Below are positions 10,311-18,546 of a stretch of DNA of 41,015 nucleotides, one piece after another. The stretch is taken from contig CANRPE010000007.1 in the NCBI GenBank assembly GCA_947632405.1, positions 1-41,015 on the forward strand. The letters run 5' to 3'. The position numbers and the translations under genes are program-made. The notes under the pieces were generated by a model. It was not told the DNA's origin, searched no databases, and saw nothing but the letters and a program-made list of their open reading frames with translations. The DNA is from an uncultured Bacilli bacterium. GTDB taxonomy: Bacteria; Bacillota_I; Bacilli_A; RF39; UBA660. Numbering within the stretch: position 1 is the first letter of the stretch; every line of letters begins with the position of its first letter.

Positions 10311-11733
10311 TTATATAGAAACAATTGGAATAGAAGTTCATGTAGAGCTAAAAACTAATACTAAAATTTTTTCACCATCAAAAAATGGTTATGGAATGAT
10401 GGCTAATAGTTTAACTAATGTTATTGATTTAGGTTATCCTGGAACTTTGCCTACTATTAATTATGGAGTTATTGAAACTGCTATTAAAGCATGTCATGTT
10501 TTACATTGTAATATTAGAAAAAAAATGCATTTTGACCGAAAAAATTACTTTTATCCAGACAATCCTAAAAATTATCAAATTACACAGGCACGAACTCCAA
10601 TTGGTTATAATGGATATGTTGAAATAGAAGTAAATGGAAAACCAAAAAAAATTGAAATAGAAGAAATTCATATTGAAGAAGATACTTGTAAAAGTGCTCA
10701 TCGAGGGGATGTTACTTTACTAGATTTTAATAGAGCAGGTGTTCCTTTAATTGAAATTGTATCAAAAGCTTGTATTAGTAATAGCAAAGAAGCAATGCTT
10801 TATTTAGAAAAATTGAAAGAATTGTTATTTTATGCTGATATTAGTGATTGTAAAATGGAAGAAGGTTCAATGCGATGTGATGCAAATGTATCATTAAGAA
10901 GAAATATCGATGATCCTTTAGGTACAAAATGTGAAATTAAAAATATAGGTTCTATCTCTAATGTTGGAATAGCTATTGAAAAAGAAATAGAAAGACAAGC
11001 AAAACTTTTAGATAATAATGAAACTTTTAAAGAGCAGACTAGACGTTTTGATGATAAATTAAATAATACTGTTTTAATGCGAGTAAAGGAAACAGGAAAT
11101 GATTATCGTTACTTTCCTGAACCAGATATTCCATATCTTGAATTAACTGAAACAGAAATTAATAAAGCAATTCAAACACTTCCTATGCTTGCAGAAGAAA
11201 GAAAAGAAAAATATATGAGTAGAGGAGTATCATTATTAAATGCTAATAAAATAATTGCTAATCGTAGTTTAAGTGATTATTTAAATGAGTTTTTAGATAC
11301 AGATATGAACTTTTCTACTGCTATTAATTTATTACTTGGAGATATTTCATTTTATTTAAATAGGGAAGAAAAAACAATTACTGATACATGTTTAACAAAA
11401 GAAAAAATGTTAGATTTAGTAGCTAAATTAGATAATAATACTTTATCTAGTAAAAATTTAAAAGAGATAATAGATGATATTTTAAAAAGTAATAAAACTA
11501 TTGAAGAAATAATGAAAGAAAAAAATATTACAAATATTACAGATATTTATGTTTTAAAAGAAATTGTAAGTAAGGTAATTTCTAATAATTTAGAAAGTGT
11601 AGAAGATTATAAAGCAGGTAAAGATAGAGCTTTAAAATATCTCATGGGCCAAATTATGAAGGAAACAAAAGGTAGTGCTAATCCTAAACTAGTAAATGAA
11701 ATTTTAATAGAAGAATTAAATAATAATTGCTAA
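10303..11733 (+). CDS. gatB: Glutamyl-tRNA(Gln) amidotransferase subunit B
   Basis: GatB binds and phosphorylates the misacylated tRNA and receives ammonia from GatA. The family start IGIEVHVELKTNTKIFSPS is present, followed by the catalytic cradle (PGTLP, DRKNYFYPDNPKNYQITQ) and the DFNRAGVPLIEIVS segment. The C-terminal YqeY-like tail (YLMGQIMKETKGSANPKLV) binds tRNA. The ATG at 10303 follows AAGGGGGAT and gives 476 aa. An earlier in-frame ATG at 10273 lies inside gatA without a ribosome site and is rejected. Confidence 0.97.
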   Translation: MNNYIETIGIEVHVELKTNTKIFSPSKNGYGMMANSLTNVIDLGYPGTLPTINYGVIETAIKACHVLHCNIRKKMHFDRKNYFYPDNPKNYQITQARTPIGYNGYVEIEVNGKPKKIEIEEIHIEEDTCKSAHRGDVTLLDFNRAGVPLIEIVSKACISNSKEAMLYLEKLKELLFYADISDCKMEEGSMRCDANVSLRRNIDDPLGTKCEIKNIGSISNVGIAIEKEIERQAKLLDNNETFKEQTRRFDDKLNNTVLMRVKETGNDYRYFPEPDIPYLELTETEINKAIQTLPMLAEERKEKYMSRGVSLLNANKIIANRSLSDYLNEFLDTDMNFSTAINLLLGDISFYLNREEKTITDTCLTKEKMLDLVAKLDNNTLSSKNLKEIIDDILKSNKTIEEIMKEKNITNITDIYVLKEIVSKVISNNLESVEDYKAGKDRALKYLMGQIMKETKGSANPKLVNEILIEELNNNC

Positions 11734-11778
11734 TCAAGAAGACATAGTGTATAATATAGATACTAGGATGTGAAGAAG

Positions 11779-12243
11779 ATGAAAAGGTATATTAAAGAAC
11801 ATAAGATTGTAGTAGTAGCTGTAATTTTATTATTATTTATTATAGTAGCGGCATTTTTTGTAAAACAAGTATTTTTCTCAAATAGTAATAATGCTGTTTA
11901 TGGAAATCGTTTAGATGGAATAGATGAAGTTAAGATAGATTCTAAACAAAAAAAAGAAATTATTAATAATTTAAAGAATGATTCTACAGTTAAATCTGCA
12001 ACTTATGAATTACAGGGAAAAATTATTAATATAGTGATTACTGTAAATGATGATGTAGGTCTTGATACAGCTAAATCACTTTCTAATAAGATTATTGAAA
12101 AATTAGATAAGGATCAAAAGAAATTTTATGATATTCAAGTATTTATCAAAAAAAATAATGATGCTAAGGATTTTCCAATAATAGGTTATAAACATAGAAA
12201 TAAAGATAATTTTGTCTGGACAAAGGATAGGGTGGCAGAATGA
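11779..12243 (+). CDS. Membrane-anchored protein, unknown function
   Basis: This 154-aa protein (ATG at 11779) has one membrane segment at about residues 9-29 (IVVVAVILLLFIIVAAFFV) and a ~120-residue outer domain without cysteines. The domain contains VNDDVGLDTAKSLSNKIIE, suggesting a small alpha/beta fold. An in-frame GTG at 11770 is probably part of the ribosome site AGGATGTGA. TATAAT near 11751 is a plausible -10. Its stop overlaps the start of the GGDEF receptor (ATGA), so the two are coupled and the protein may be a partner of that receptor. No family recognised. Confidence 0.6.
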   Translation: MKRYIKEHKIVVVAVILLLFIIVAAFFVKQVFFSNSNNAVYGNRLDGIDEVKIDSKQKKEIINNLKNDSTVKSATYELQGKIINIVITVNDDVGLDTAKSLSNKIIEKLDKDQKKFYDIQVFIKKNNDAKDFPIIGYKHRNKDNFVWTKDRVAE

Positions 12244-14276
12244 AAAAAAAGTTAGTTATAATAATTCCAATATTCATCGCAGCAGTTGCTTTTTTCTTTG
12301 TATATAGATACTATAATCATCAAGATAAAAATACAACATTAACAATTACTGAAAAACGTTGGGTTCAAGAAAATAGTTCTAAAGCTATTGATATTGAAGT
12401 AATTAATGATTATCCAATTTATGGTACAGAGGGAAAAGGTGTTTTATTTAATTTTATTGAAGATATAGAAAAAGATGTTGGTTTAGAATTCAATCAAATT
12501 CCATACTTAAAAACTAGTAAAACAACTACTAATAGTCTTCGTTTTAGAATATTAGATAATGATGAAAAAATAACAAAAGATGATTTATTTTTATTTGAAG
12601 ATTACTATATTGCAATAGGAAAAGAATATCAAAGATTAAATCATATTAAAGATATGAAAAATATAACTTTTGGAGTATTTACAGAAGATGCAGATACAAT
12701 TAGTTATTATTTAAAATCTGGAACAAATTTATCCTATAAAAAATATAAAACAATTAGTGAATTATATAATGCATTAAATAATAATCAAGTTAATATGATA
12801 ATTGTTCCAAATATTATGTATTTAGATCATACTATTGATAATAGTAAATATTCTATTAATTATTATTTTACAGAAATGAATAAAAAAGTAGTATTAACTT
12901 TAAGTGATAATAAAGAATTAAATAATATTATTAAAAAATATTATCAAAAATGGAAACAAGTAGATTTTATTAATGAGTATGATAAAGAATATTTTAATTA
13001 TTACTTAACTAAAAATAAATTAACTTCTAAAGAAAAAGCTGATTTAGTTTCTAAAATATATACTTATGGTTATGTAGAAAATATTCCATATGAGAAAAAA
13101 ATTAATGGCAGAGTTGTGGGAATTGCTGGAGAATATTTAGATCGTGTTGCAAGACTTGCAAATATAGAGTTTAAATATAAAAAATATCATAGTATTGATG
13201 AATTACAAAAAGCTGTAAAAGCAAAAGAAATAGATATGTATTTTGATTATTATGGTATTAGTAATGATAATTATAAGGCAACTTTATCAACATTTGTAGA
13301 AGATTATGTTATTTTAGGTAAACAAAAAAATAATGATATTATTAATTCATTTGAAAGTATTAGAAATAAAAATGTTTCAATGATTGAAAATGATGCATTA
13401 TATAATTATGTTAATAATAATGCTAAAGCTAATATAAAAAAATGCAAAGATATAAATGAATTAGTAAAAACAGCAAAAGATAATTTATTAATAGTTGATC
13501 GTAATTTATATAATCAATATCAAACTTCAAAATTTAAAAAATATACTGTTTTATATATGGATACAATGATGAATGATTATAAATTTATGATTAAAGATAA
13601 TAATAAAGAATTTTATGATTTAGTAAATTATATGATTAATACTAATTCTTATTATATTTATCGTAATAGTGGAATTGAAAGCTTAAGCGAATCTTTTGTA
13701 GAAGCAAGTAATTTTCAAGAAATATATACAATTGTTTTACTAGTTATTTTTATTCCACTTATTATATTAGGAATTGTCATATTTATAATTAAGCGTAAAA
13801 AACAAAAGAAAATAGTTAAAATAACAGATAGACATAAATATACAGATATGTTAACTTCTTTGAAGAATCGTAATTATTTAAATGCTAAGATGAGTGAGTG
13901 GGAAGAATCAAAAGTATATCCACAAGCAATAGTTGTAATTGATTTAAATAATATTAAGTATGTTAATGATAATTATGGTCATGAAGAAGGAGATAAACTA
14001 ATTATTGAAGCAGCAGGTATTTTAGTAAATACTCAACTTGAAAATAGTGAAATTATTCGTACAGATGGAAATGAATTTTTAATCTATTTAGTTGGATATA
14101 GTCAAAGACAAATAGAAACTTATACTAAAAAATTATCAAAAGAATTAAAAAATTTACCACATGAATTCGGTGCAGGAATAGGATTCAGTATGATTACAGA
14201 TGAGATTAAAACACTTGATGATGCTATTAATGAAGCAACAATGGAAATGATTACAAATAAGGAAGATTTTAAGTAA
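12240..14276 (+). CDS. Membrane receptor: tandem SBP_bac_3-like sensors plus degenerate GGDEF domain
   Basis: The protein has 678 aa. An N-terminal membrane segment (about 5-22) is followed by two periplasmic-binding-type lobes (about 50-250 and 265-480). The second has the family pattern GRVVGIAGEYLDRVARLANI with YHSIDELQKAVKAKEIDMYFD. A second membrane segment lies at about 495-516, then a cytoplasmic GGDEF domain. The metal-binding stretch is intact (VVIDLNNIKYVNDNYGHEEG, then D). The signature loop, however, reads DGNEF at 609-613 instead of GGDEF: the first Gly and the catalytic Asp are changed. Cyclic-di-GMP synthesis is therefore doubtful, and a nucleotide-sensing or signalling-relay role is more likely. 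No EAL or PilZ gene is in the window. Confidence 0.85.
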   Translation: MKKKLVIIIPIFIAAVAFFFVYRYYNHQDKNTTLTITEKRWVQENSSKAIDIEVINDYPIYGTEGKGVLFNFIEDIEKDVGLEFNQIPYLKTSKTTTNSLRFRILDNDEKITKDDLFLFEDYYIAIGKEYQRLNHIKDMKNITFGVFTEDADTISYYLKSGTNLSYKKYKTISELYNALNNNQVNMIIVPNIMYLDHTIDNSKYSINYYFTEMNKKVVLTLSDNKELNNIIKKYYQKWKQVDFINEYDKEYFNYYLTKNKLTSKEKADLVSKIYTYGYVENIPYEKKINGRVVGIAGEYLDRVARLANIEFKYKKYHSIDELQKAVKAKEIDMYFDYYGISNDNYKATLSTFVEDYVILGKQKNNDIINSFESIRNKNVSMIENDALYNYVNNNAKANIKKCKDINELVKTAKDNLLIVDRNLYNQYQTSKFKKYTVLYMDTMMNDYKFMIKDNNKEFYDLVNYMINTNSYYIYRNSGIESLSESFVEASNFQEIYTIVLLVIFIPLIILGIVIFIIKRKKQKKIVKITDRHKYTDMLTSLKNRNYLNAKMSEWEESKVYPQAIVVIDLNNIKYVNDNYGHEEGDKLIIEAAGILVNTQLENSEIIRTDGNEFLIYLVGYSQRQIETYTKKLSKELKNLPHEFGAGIGFSMITDEIKTLDDAINEATMEMITNKEDFK

Positions 14277-14288
14277 GAGGTTGATATT

Positions 14289-15128
14289 ATGGAGCAAGTT
14301 AGAAGGGTTTTTAAAAAGGTTATTGAATATATTAGTAAGCCTGAAATGAGAATATTACCTGGACAACTTGCTTTTTTTATTGTAGTGTCTTTTATTCCAC
14401 TTCTTGCTTTAGTAGGAACAATCGCTGGGTATTTTTCTGTATCCACTGATAAAGTAGTAAATATCTTAGATGCAGTTTTACCTTTTGAAATAACAGAGAG
14501 CTTTATTAGTTATGTTTCAGGAAAAGGAATTACTTTTAATATTGCAATTTTCTTTATTTCAGCATTTTTACTTGCATCTAATGGTGCTCATTCAATGATT
14601 ATTACTTCTAATGAAATTTATAAAGTAAAAGATAGTAATATTATTTCTAGAAGAATTAAAGCAATTAGCATGACATTTATTTTAGTATTATTATTTTTAT
14701 TTTTACTATTAGTTCCAGTGTTTGGAGATTCTATTTTTGAAATTTTAACCACTAATATTACAAATCAAAGAACAGTTTCCTTTGCTTATAATATTTATAA
14801 GTTAATGCAATATCCAATTACACTTATTTTAGTTTTCTATAACGTTAAACTATTATATACGATTGCTCCTGATCGAGATATAAAAGCAAAAAATACTAAT
14901 ACTGGTGCTATTTTTACAACTATTGGTTGGGTATTATCTACAAAAATATATTCTATATATTCAGGAAGTTTTTCACATTATAACCTTTTCTACGGAAGTA
15001 TTTCAAATATTTTATTTTTGTTAATGTGGGTATATATTCTTTCATATATTTTTGTTCTTGGAATGGCTTTTAATGCTAGTGCAACAAAAAAAGATGATTA
15101 TGAAACAATGCAAATCAATATAAAATAA
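14289..15128 (+). CDS. YihY/BrkB-family inner-membrane protein
   Basis: The 279-aa protein has about six membrane segments. Family features are an early cytoplasmic helix, PGQLAFFIVVSFIPLLALVG, and the C-terminal YGSISNILFLLMWVYILSYI followed by FVLGMAFNA. These match the YihY/UPF0761 pattern (FGSLGAVIxLLLWLYL ... GAExNA). The biochemical function is unresolved; early claims that it is RNase BN were withdrawn. It starts 12 nt after the GGDEF gene with GAGGTTGAT as ribosome site. The bidirectional terminator at 15167-15194 separates it from the invertible cassette. Confidence 0.9.
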   Translation: MEQVRRVFKKVIEYISKPEMRILPGQLAFFIVVSFIPLLALVGTIAGYFSVSTDKVVNILDAVLPFEITESFISYVSGKGITFNIAIFFISAFLLASNGAHSMIITSNEIYKVKDSNIISRRIKAISMTFILVLLFLFLLLVPVFGDSIFEILTTNITNQRTVSFAYNIYKLMQYPITLILVFYNVKLLYTIAPDRDIKAKNTNTGAIFTTIGWVLSTKIYSIYSGSFSHYNLFYGSISNILFLLMWVYILSYIFVLGMAFNASATKKDDYETMQINIK

Positions 15129-15166
15129 TTTTAATAGTATAAATAATAAAAATATGTAAATATTAT

Positions 15167-15194
15167 AAAAAGGTAAGTTATTTCTTACCTTTTT
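15167..15194. terminator. Bidirectional terminator shielding the invertible cassette
   Basis: AAAAAGGTAAG and CTTACCTTTTT form an 11-bp stem with a 6-nt loop. The A-run on one side and T-run on the other let it work in both directions. It ends the YihY gene and would also stop transcripts leaving the outward promoter at 15257-15285 in the present orientation. Confidence 0.88.
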
Positions 15195-15206
15195 ATTATT
15201 TTAAAA

Positions 15207-15232
15207 TTATCGTAGAATTACTTAGTCTATGA
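15207..15232 (+). repeat. Left 26-bp inverted repeat (recombination site)
   Basis: The repeat starts TTATCGTAGAATTACTTAG and ends TCTATGA. It is the exact reverse complement, 26 of 26 bases, of 16267-16292. Within it TAGA and TCTA arms flank a short core, the look of a tyrosine-recombinase crossover site. Confidence 0.95.
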
Positions 15233-15256
15233 TAAAAACACATCTATCTTATTTAT

Positions 15257-15285
15257 AGTATATAATATATTATTTTTATTTTCAA
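15257..15285 (-). promoter_or_regulatory. Outward promoter inside the invertible segment
   Basis: On the minus strand TTGAAA (15285-15280) and TATACT (15262-15257) are separated by exactly 17 nt, one mismatch from consensus at each box. It points left, away from the array, toward the bidirectional terminator at 15167-15194, so it would be silent as the DNA stands. After inversion it would read into paralogue B. Confidence 0.75.
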
Positions 15286-15323
15286 GCGATTTTTGTTTTA
15301 AAATATTAATTTGAGGTGATTTT

Positions 15324-16262
15324 GTGAATGTTTTAAAAAAGAACAAATTAAAGTTAGATGAATTACTATATGAATGGCTAGTAAACAAGAAAAATATTAA
15401 AATACAAACTTTTCAAAAATATGAACATTTAATTAATAAGTATTTAATAAATACGTTAGGACAAGTAAAAGTAAAAGAAATTTCAGAAAAAATTATTCTT
15501 AATTTTTTCATTAATTTAGAAAATCAAGAAATATCAACATCTATATGTAAAACTTTACTATATATTATAAAGTCAGTATTAAAAGAAGCAGAAAATAGAA
15601 ACTTATGTAAACATATTGATTTAGAAAACATAAAATTTCAAAAATATATTCCTAAAGTAAATATTTTATGTAAAGATGATCAAACTAGATTAGAGAAATA
15701 TTTAAAAAATGATATTAACATTAGAAAAATATGTATTTTACTATGTTTATATACAGGACTTAGAATAGGTGAAGTATGTGGATTAAAATGGGAAGATATT
15801 GATTTTCAAAATAAAAATTTGAAAGTTAAACGAACTATACAACGTATTAAAAATAAAAATCAAACTGATTTAACTAAAACAATACTTATTGCATCTACTC
15901 CTAAAAGTGAAAGTTCTACACGAGTAGTACCAATCCCAGATTTTATTATTGAACTATTAAAAATATATAAAAATAAAAATGATTTTTATATTTTATCAAA
16001 TAATGAAAAATATTATGATCCACGATTATTTGAATATTTTTATGTTAGAGTATTAAAAAAATGTCAAATTAAATATATAAATTTTCACGCACTTCGTCAT
16101 ACATTTGCTACTCGTGCAATAGAATCACAAATGGATATAAAAACACTAAGTGAAATATTAGGTCATGCTTCTGTTGATATTACTTTAAAAATATATGTTC
16201 ATTCTTCATTTGAATTAAAGAAAAAATGTATTGAAAATCTTGTTGAATTTATGTCACACTAA
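15324..16262 (+). CDS. Tyrosine recombinase (phage-integrase/XerC-D type)
   Basis: The 312-aa site-specific recombinase starts at GTG behind GAGGTGATTTT. The N-terminal SAM-like core-binding domain spans about residues 10-105. The catalytic domain has the first Arg in LYTGLRIGEVCGLKWEDID, the beta-hairpin Lys region in TPKSESSTRVVPIP, HALRHTFATRA, LGHASVDITLKIY with the Tyr nucleophile, and VHSS at the end. All catalytic residues (R, K, H, R, H, Y) appear present. The stop codon lies 4 bp before the right inverted repeat and the gene sits wholly within the repeats, so it probably acts on them. No excisionase, phage gene or tRNA attachment site is adjacent. Recombinases next to antigen arrays are known in mycoplasmas (vsa HvsR, vpma Xer1), which supports a DNA-inversion role. 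Confidence 0.93.
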   Translation: MNVLKKNKLKLDELLYEWLVNKKNIKIQTFQKYEHLINKYLINTLGQVKVKEISEKIILNFFINLENQEISTSICKTLLYIIKSVLKEAENRNLCKHIDLENIKFQKYIPKVNILCKDDQTRLEKYLKNDINIRKICILLCLYTGLRIGEVCGLKWEDIDFQNKNLKVKRTIQRIKNKNQTDLTKTILIASTPKSESSTRVVPIPDFIIELLKIYKNKNDFYILSNNEKYYDPRLFEYFYVRVLKKCQIKYINFHALRHTFATRAIESQMDIKTLSEILGHASVDITLKIYVHSSFELKKKCIENLVEFMSH

Positions 16263-16266
16263 AAAT

Positions 16267-16292
16267 TCATAGACTAAGTAATTCTACGATAA
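16267..16292 (-). repeat. Right 26-bp inverted repeat (recombination site)
   Basis: Exact reverse complement of 15207-15232; begins TCATAGACTAAGTAATTC and ends TACGATAA. It lies between the recombinase stop and the promoter region of paralogue B. Confidence 0.95.
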
Positions 16293-16306
16293 AAAAACAT
16301 TCATAA

Positions 16307-16335
16307 TTCGACAAAATATTTTAACAATTTAATAT
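16307..16335 (+). promoter_or_regulatory. Possible resident promoter of paralogue B
   Basis: TTCGAC (16307-16312) and TAATAT (16330-16335) are 17 nt apart; TATAAT at 16333-16338 gives a 20-nt alternative. It lies outside the invertible segment, so B may keep a weak basal promoter in both orientations. There is no G-tract here, unlike copies A and C-F. Confidence 0.45.
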
Positions 16336-16374
16336 AATATATAAATTAAGATATATTTTTGAGAGGTAAATAAA

Positions 16375-17373
16375 ATGGAAAGAAAAGAACGATTAAAGTA
16401 TATTTTTATTGGCATAATATTTGGTATTTGCATATTAGGAGGAATTGGAGTATACGCAGCATCTATCATATCAAGTATAAATGTAGGATATAGTAATGAG
16501 AGTTCCAAGTTAGTAGCAGATAATGTTCAAGCAGCTATAGATGAAGTATATGATAAAAGTTTTTCAAAACCTTCAATAGTAGCCTATGAATATCATGAAC
16601 AAGAACCAAATAAATGTATAAATGGAGAAGAAAAGACATGTATTAAAACGGATTGTTACAAAAAAGGTAAAACATGTAAACAAGGAACAGTAATAAAATA
16701 TTATGTCAAAGAAAATGAATATCATTATTTCTATGTATTACATGATGATGGAACAAAGATAACAATGCAACAAAGAGAAAACACAGTAAGAAATATACCA
16801 TGGCATGTAGGAGAAAATGATAATAGTAAAGGCCCTGATACAGTGTTACCAGCTTTAGAACAAGCAACCTCTACGTGGGTAAATGTAAATATGCTAGAGT
16901 ATGAACCAGGAGTAACAACATTATATGAAAATGCATATACAGGTTGTTCAACAACAGAAGACTATAAAATAAAATGTGAAACAAACACATATACAAGTTC
17001 AGTATTAGGAACAAGAAAAGCACGAGCAAGAATGATAACAGCCCTTGAAGCAGTAAATACAGGTTGTTTAGTAAAGAAAGATGGAGCAACAGATAAGACA
17101 ATCATTCCACCGAGCATAAATGAATATAATCAAGGCTCATGTCCAGATTGGATGTATAATTATCTATATCAATCAAAAAATTGGGGAGGGAGTTATAATA
17201 ACGATACAGTAAATGAGAACGGAGTATATGATTATCATTATTGGACTATGTCAGCTAATTCTGGTAACACTACTCATGCATGGTTTATATCTCGTGCTGG
17301 ACATTTAGATATATATGATGCTTATGTAACTAGTGATGGAGCACGAGCAGTCGTGGAAATAACCAAGCCATAA
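16375..17373 (+). CDS. Variable surface protein, paralogue B (first of the array)
   Basis: This 332-aa family member is nearest the recombinase. Its signal or anchor differs from the others (about residues 11-28, IFIGIIFGICILGGIGVYAA) and then joins the common block SSINVGYSNESSKLVADNVQ. The Cys motif (CINGEEKTC, DCYKKGKTC), RKARARMITALEA, SCPDWMYNYL and YWTMS follow. The variable segment (17245-17337) encodes ANSGNTTHAWFISRAGHLD and onward to GARAVVEITKP. The ribosome site is GAGAGGT rather than the cartridge AGGTGATCT. It is the only member without a nine-G promoter and the only one positioned to be driven by the invertible promoter. A switchable surface protein is inferred; the ligand is unknown. 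Confidence 0.8.
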   Translation: MERKERLKYIFIGIIFGICILGGIGVYAASIISSINVGYSNESSKLVADNVQAAIDEVYDKSFSKPSIVAYEYHEQEPNKCINGEEKTCIKTDCYKKGKTCKQGTVIKYYVKENEYHYFYVLHDDGTKITMQQRENTVRNIPWHVGENDNSKGPDTVLPALEQATSTWVNVNMLEYEPGVTTLYENAYTGCSTTEDYKIKCETNTYTSSVLGTRKARARMITALEAVNTGCLVKKDGATDKTIIPPSINEYNQGSCPDWMYNYLYQSKNWGGSYNNDTVNENGVYDYHYWTMSANSGNTTHAWFISRAGHLDIYDAYVTSDGARAVVEITKP

Positions 17374-17396
17374 ATTGCACTTCAGTGTAATTTTTT
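17374..17396 (+). terminator. UUCA-loop terminator after paralogue B
   Basis: ATTGCAC and GTGTAAT pair around TTCA, then a T-run; it abuts the stop codon. First part of the 87-bp cartridge 17374-17460. Confidence 0.75.
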
Positions 17397-17397
17397 C

Positions 17398-17428
17398 TTG
17401 CAAAATCATAAACGGGGGGGGGTATAAT
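17398..17428 (+). promoter_or_regulatory. Promoter with nine-G tract (paralogue C)
   Basis: TTGCAA (17398-17403), a 19-nt spacer ending in nine G (17414-17422), and TATAAT (17423-17428). Same geometry as copy A, with the spacer beginning AATCATAAAC. Confidence 0.8.
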
Positions 17429-17460
17429 AATCTTAGATAAATAAAAATAGGTGATCTAAG

Positions 17461-18459
17461 ATGAAAGAAAGAATAAAAGTTATAGCTGCATTTATATTAG
17501 GTTTGGTATTAGCAGGCACAACAGTATATGCCGCAACTATAATATCAAGTATAAATGTTGGTTATAGTAATGAGAGTTCAAAATTAGTAGCAGATAATGT
17601 TCAAGAAGCAATAGACGAAGTATATGATAAAAGTTTTAATAAAGAATTAATAACAGCATATGAATATAATGAAGAAGGATCAAATAAATGTATAAATGGC
17701 GAAGAAAAAACATGTATAAAAACAGACTGTTATAAAAAAGAGCAAACATGTGAACAAGGAACAGTTATAAAGTACTATGTAAATGATAGTGAGTTTCATT
17801 ATTTTTATGTATTAAGAGATAACGGAACAAAGATAACGATGCAACAAAGAGAAAATACAGTAAGAAATATACCATGGCATGCAGAAAGCAATGACAATAC
17901 AAAAGGACCAGATACAATCTTACCACAATTAGAAGCAGCAACTTCAACCTGGGTAAATGTAAATGTTATAGCGTATACACCAGGAGTAACAACATTATAT
18001 GAAAATGCTTATACAGGTTGTGCATATACAGCAAGCAGAAATTCTGATTATAAAATAAAATGTGAAACAAATATTTATACAAGCGAAACTTTAGGGGTAA
18101 GAAAAGCAAGAGCCAGAATGATAACAGCACAAGAAGCAACAGCAACGGGCTGCTTAGTATGGAAAGATGGATCAACAGATAAAACAATCATACAACCAAG
18201 TACCGATTCATATAATCATGGTTCATGTCCAGATTTTATGCATAATTACTTATGGCAATCAAAAAATTATGGTGGAAGCTATAATGATGATATAAAAAAT
18301 GAAGATGGATTATATAATCAACATTATTGGACCATGTCAGCTGACACTGGAGAAAATTCATATGCATTATTTATAAATCGTGGAGGAACTTTAAGCAACA
18401 CAACTCCTTCTAATGTTGATGGTGGTGCACGAGCAGTAGTAGAAATAATCAAGCCATAA
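17461..18459 (+). CDS. Variable surface protein, paralogue C
   Basis: The 332-aa member starts MKERIKVIAAFILGLVLAG and then TTVYAATIISSINVGYSNES. The conserved block and Cys motif are present, the latter changed to DCYKKEQTCEQGT. The RKARARMITAQEA and SCPDFMHNYL motifs and the YWTMS tail follow. The variable segment (18331-18420) encodes ADTGENSYALFINRGGTLS and runs to GARAVVEIIKP. Identity with copy A is high through the first ~110 residues and patchier beyond. The gene has its own terminator and nine-G promoter, so it can be transcribed alone. Confidence 0.8.
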   Translation: MKERIKVIAAFILGLVLAGTTVYAATIISSINVGYSNESSKLVADNVQEAIDEVYDKSFNKELITAYEYNEEGSNKCINGEEKTCIKTDCYKKEQTCEQGTVIKYYVNDSEFHYFYVLRDNGTKITMQQRENTVRNIPWHAESNDNTKGPDTILPQLEAATSTWVNVNVIAYTPGVTTLYENAYTGCAYTASRNSDYKIKCETNIYTSETLGVRKARARMITAQEATATGCLVWKDGSTDKTIIQPSTDSYNHGSCPDFMHNYLWQSKNYGGSYNDDIKNEDGLYNQHYWTMSADTGENSYALFINRGGTLSNTTPSNVDGGARAVVEIIKP

Positions 18460-18482
18460 ATTGCACTTCGGTGTAATTTTTT
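18460..18482 (+). terminator. UUCG-loop terminator after paralogue C
   Basis: ATTGCAC, TTCG, GTGTAAT, then T-run; start of cartridge 18460-18546. Confidence 0.78.
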
Positions 18483-18483
18483 C

Positions 18484-18514
18484 TTGCAAAAATACAAACG
18501 GGGGGGGGTATAAT
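18484..18514 (+). promoter_or_regulatory. Promoter with nine-G tract (paralogue D)
   Basis: TTGCAA (18484-18489), 19-nt spacer with nine G (18500-18508), TATAAT (18509-18514). The -35 to -10 sequence is identical to that of copy A 18 kb away. Confidence 0.8.
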
Positions 18515-18546
18515 AATCTTAGATAAATAAAAATAGGTGATCTAGG

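Larger units (their letters stand above)
15207..16292. mobile_element. Probable invertible DNA segment carrying its own recombinase and an outward promoter
   Basis: The 1,086-bp segment is bounded by perfect 26-bp inverted repeats and filled almost entirely by a tyrosine recombinase gene plus a 91-bp leader. The leader contains a near-consensus promoter facing out through the left repeat. Inversion would place that promoter at the right end, aimed at paralogue B (ATG 16375) about 82 bp beyond the repeat. The plan parallels the ~1-kb Salmonella H segment (hin plus promoter), though Hin is a serine recombinase. Repeats, gene and promoter are seen; inversion is inferred. Alternatively the repeats bound a small inserted cassette. 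Confidence 0.8.

Noticed and set aside
14120-14446. Minus-strand open frame across the GGDEF/YihY junction
   Set aside because: It overlaps two well-supported genes and has no promoter or ribosome site.
15207-16292. Prophage or integrative element with the recombinase as its integrase
   Set aside because: There are no phage, excisionase, replication or conjugation genes and no tRNA target; the repeats are inverted, not direct, and bound only the recombinase.
15207-16292. Insertion sequence
   Set aside because: The protein is a tyrosine recombinase with full R-K-H-R-H-Y residues rather than a DDE transposase, and no target-site duplication is visible outside the repeats (TTAAAA on the left, AAAAAA on the right).
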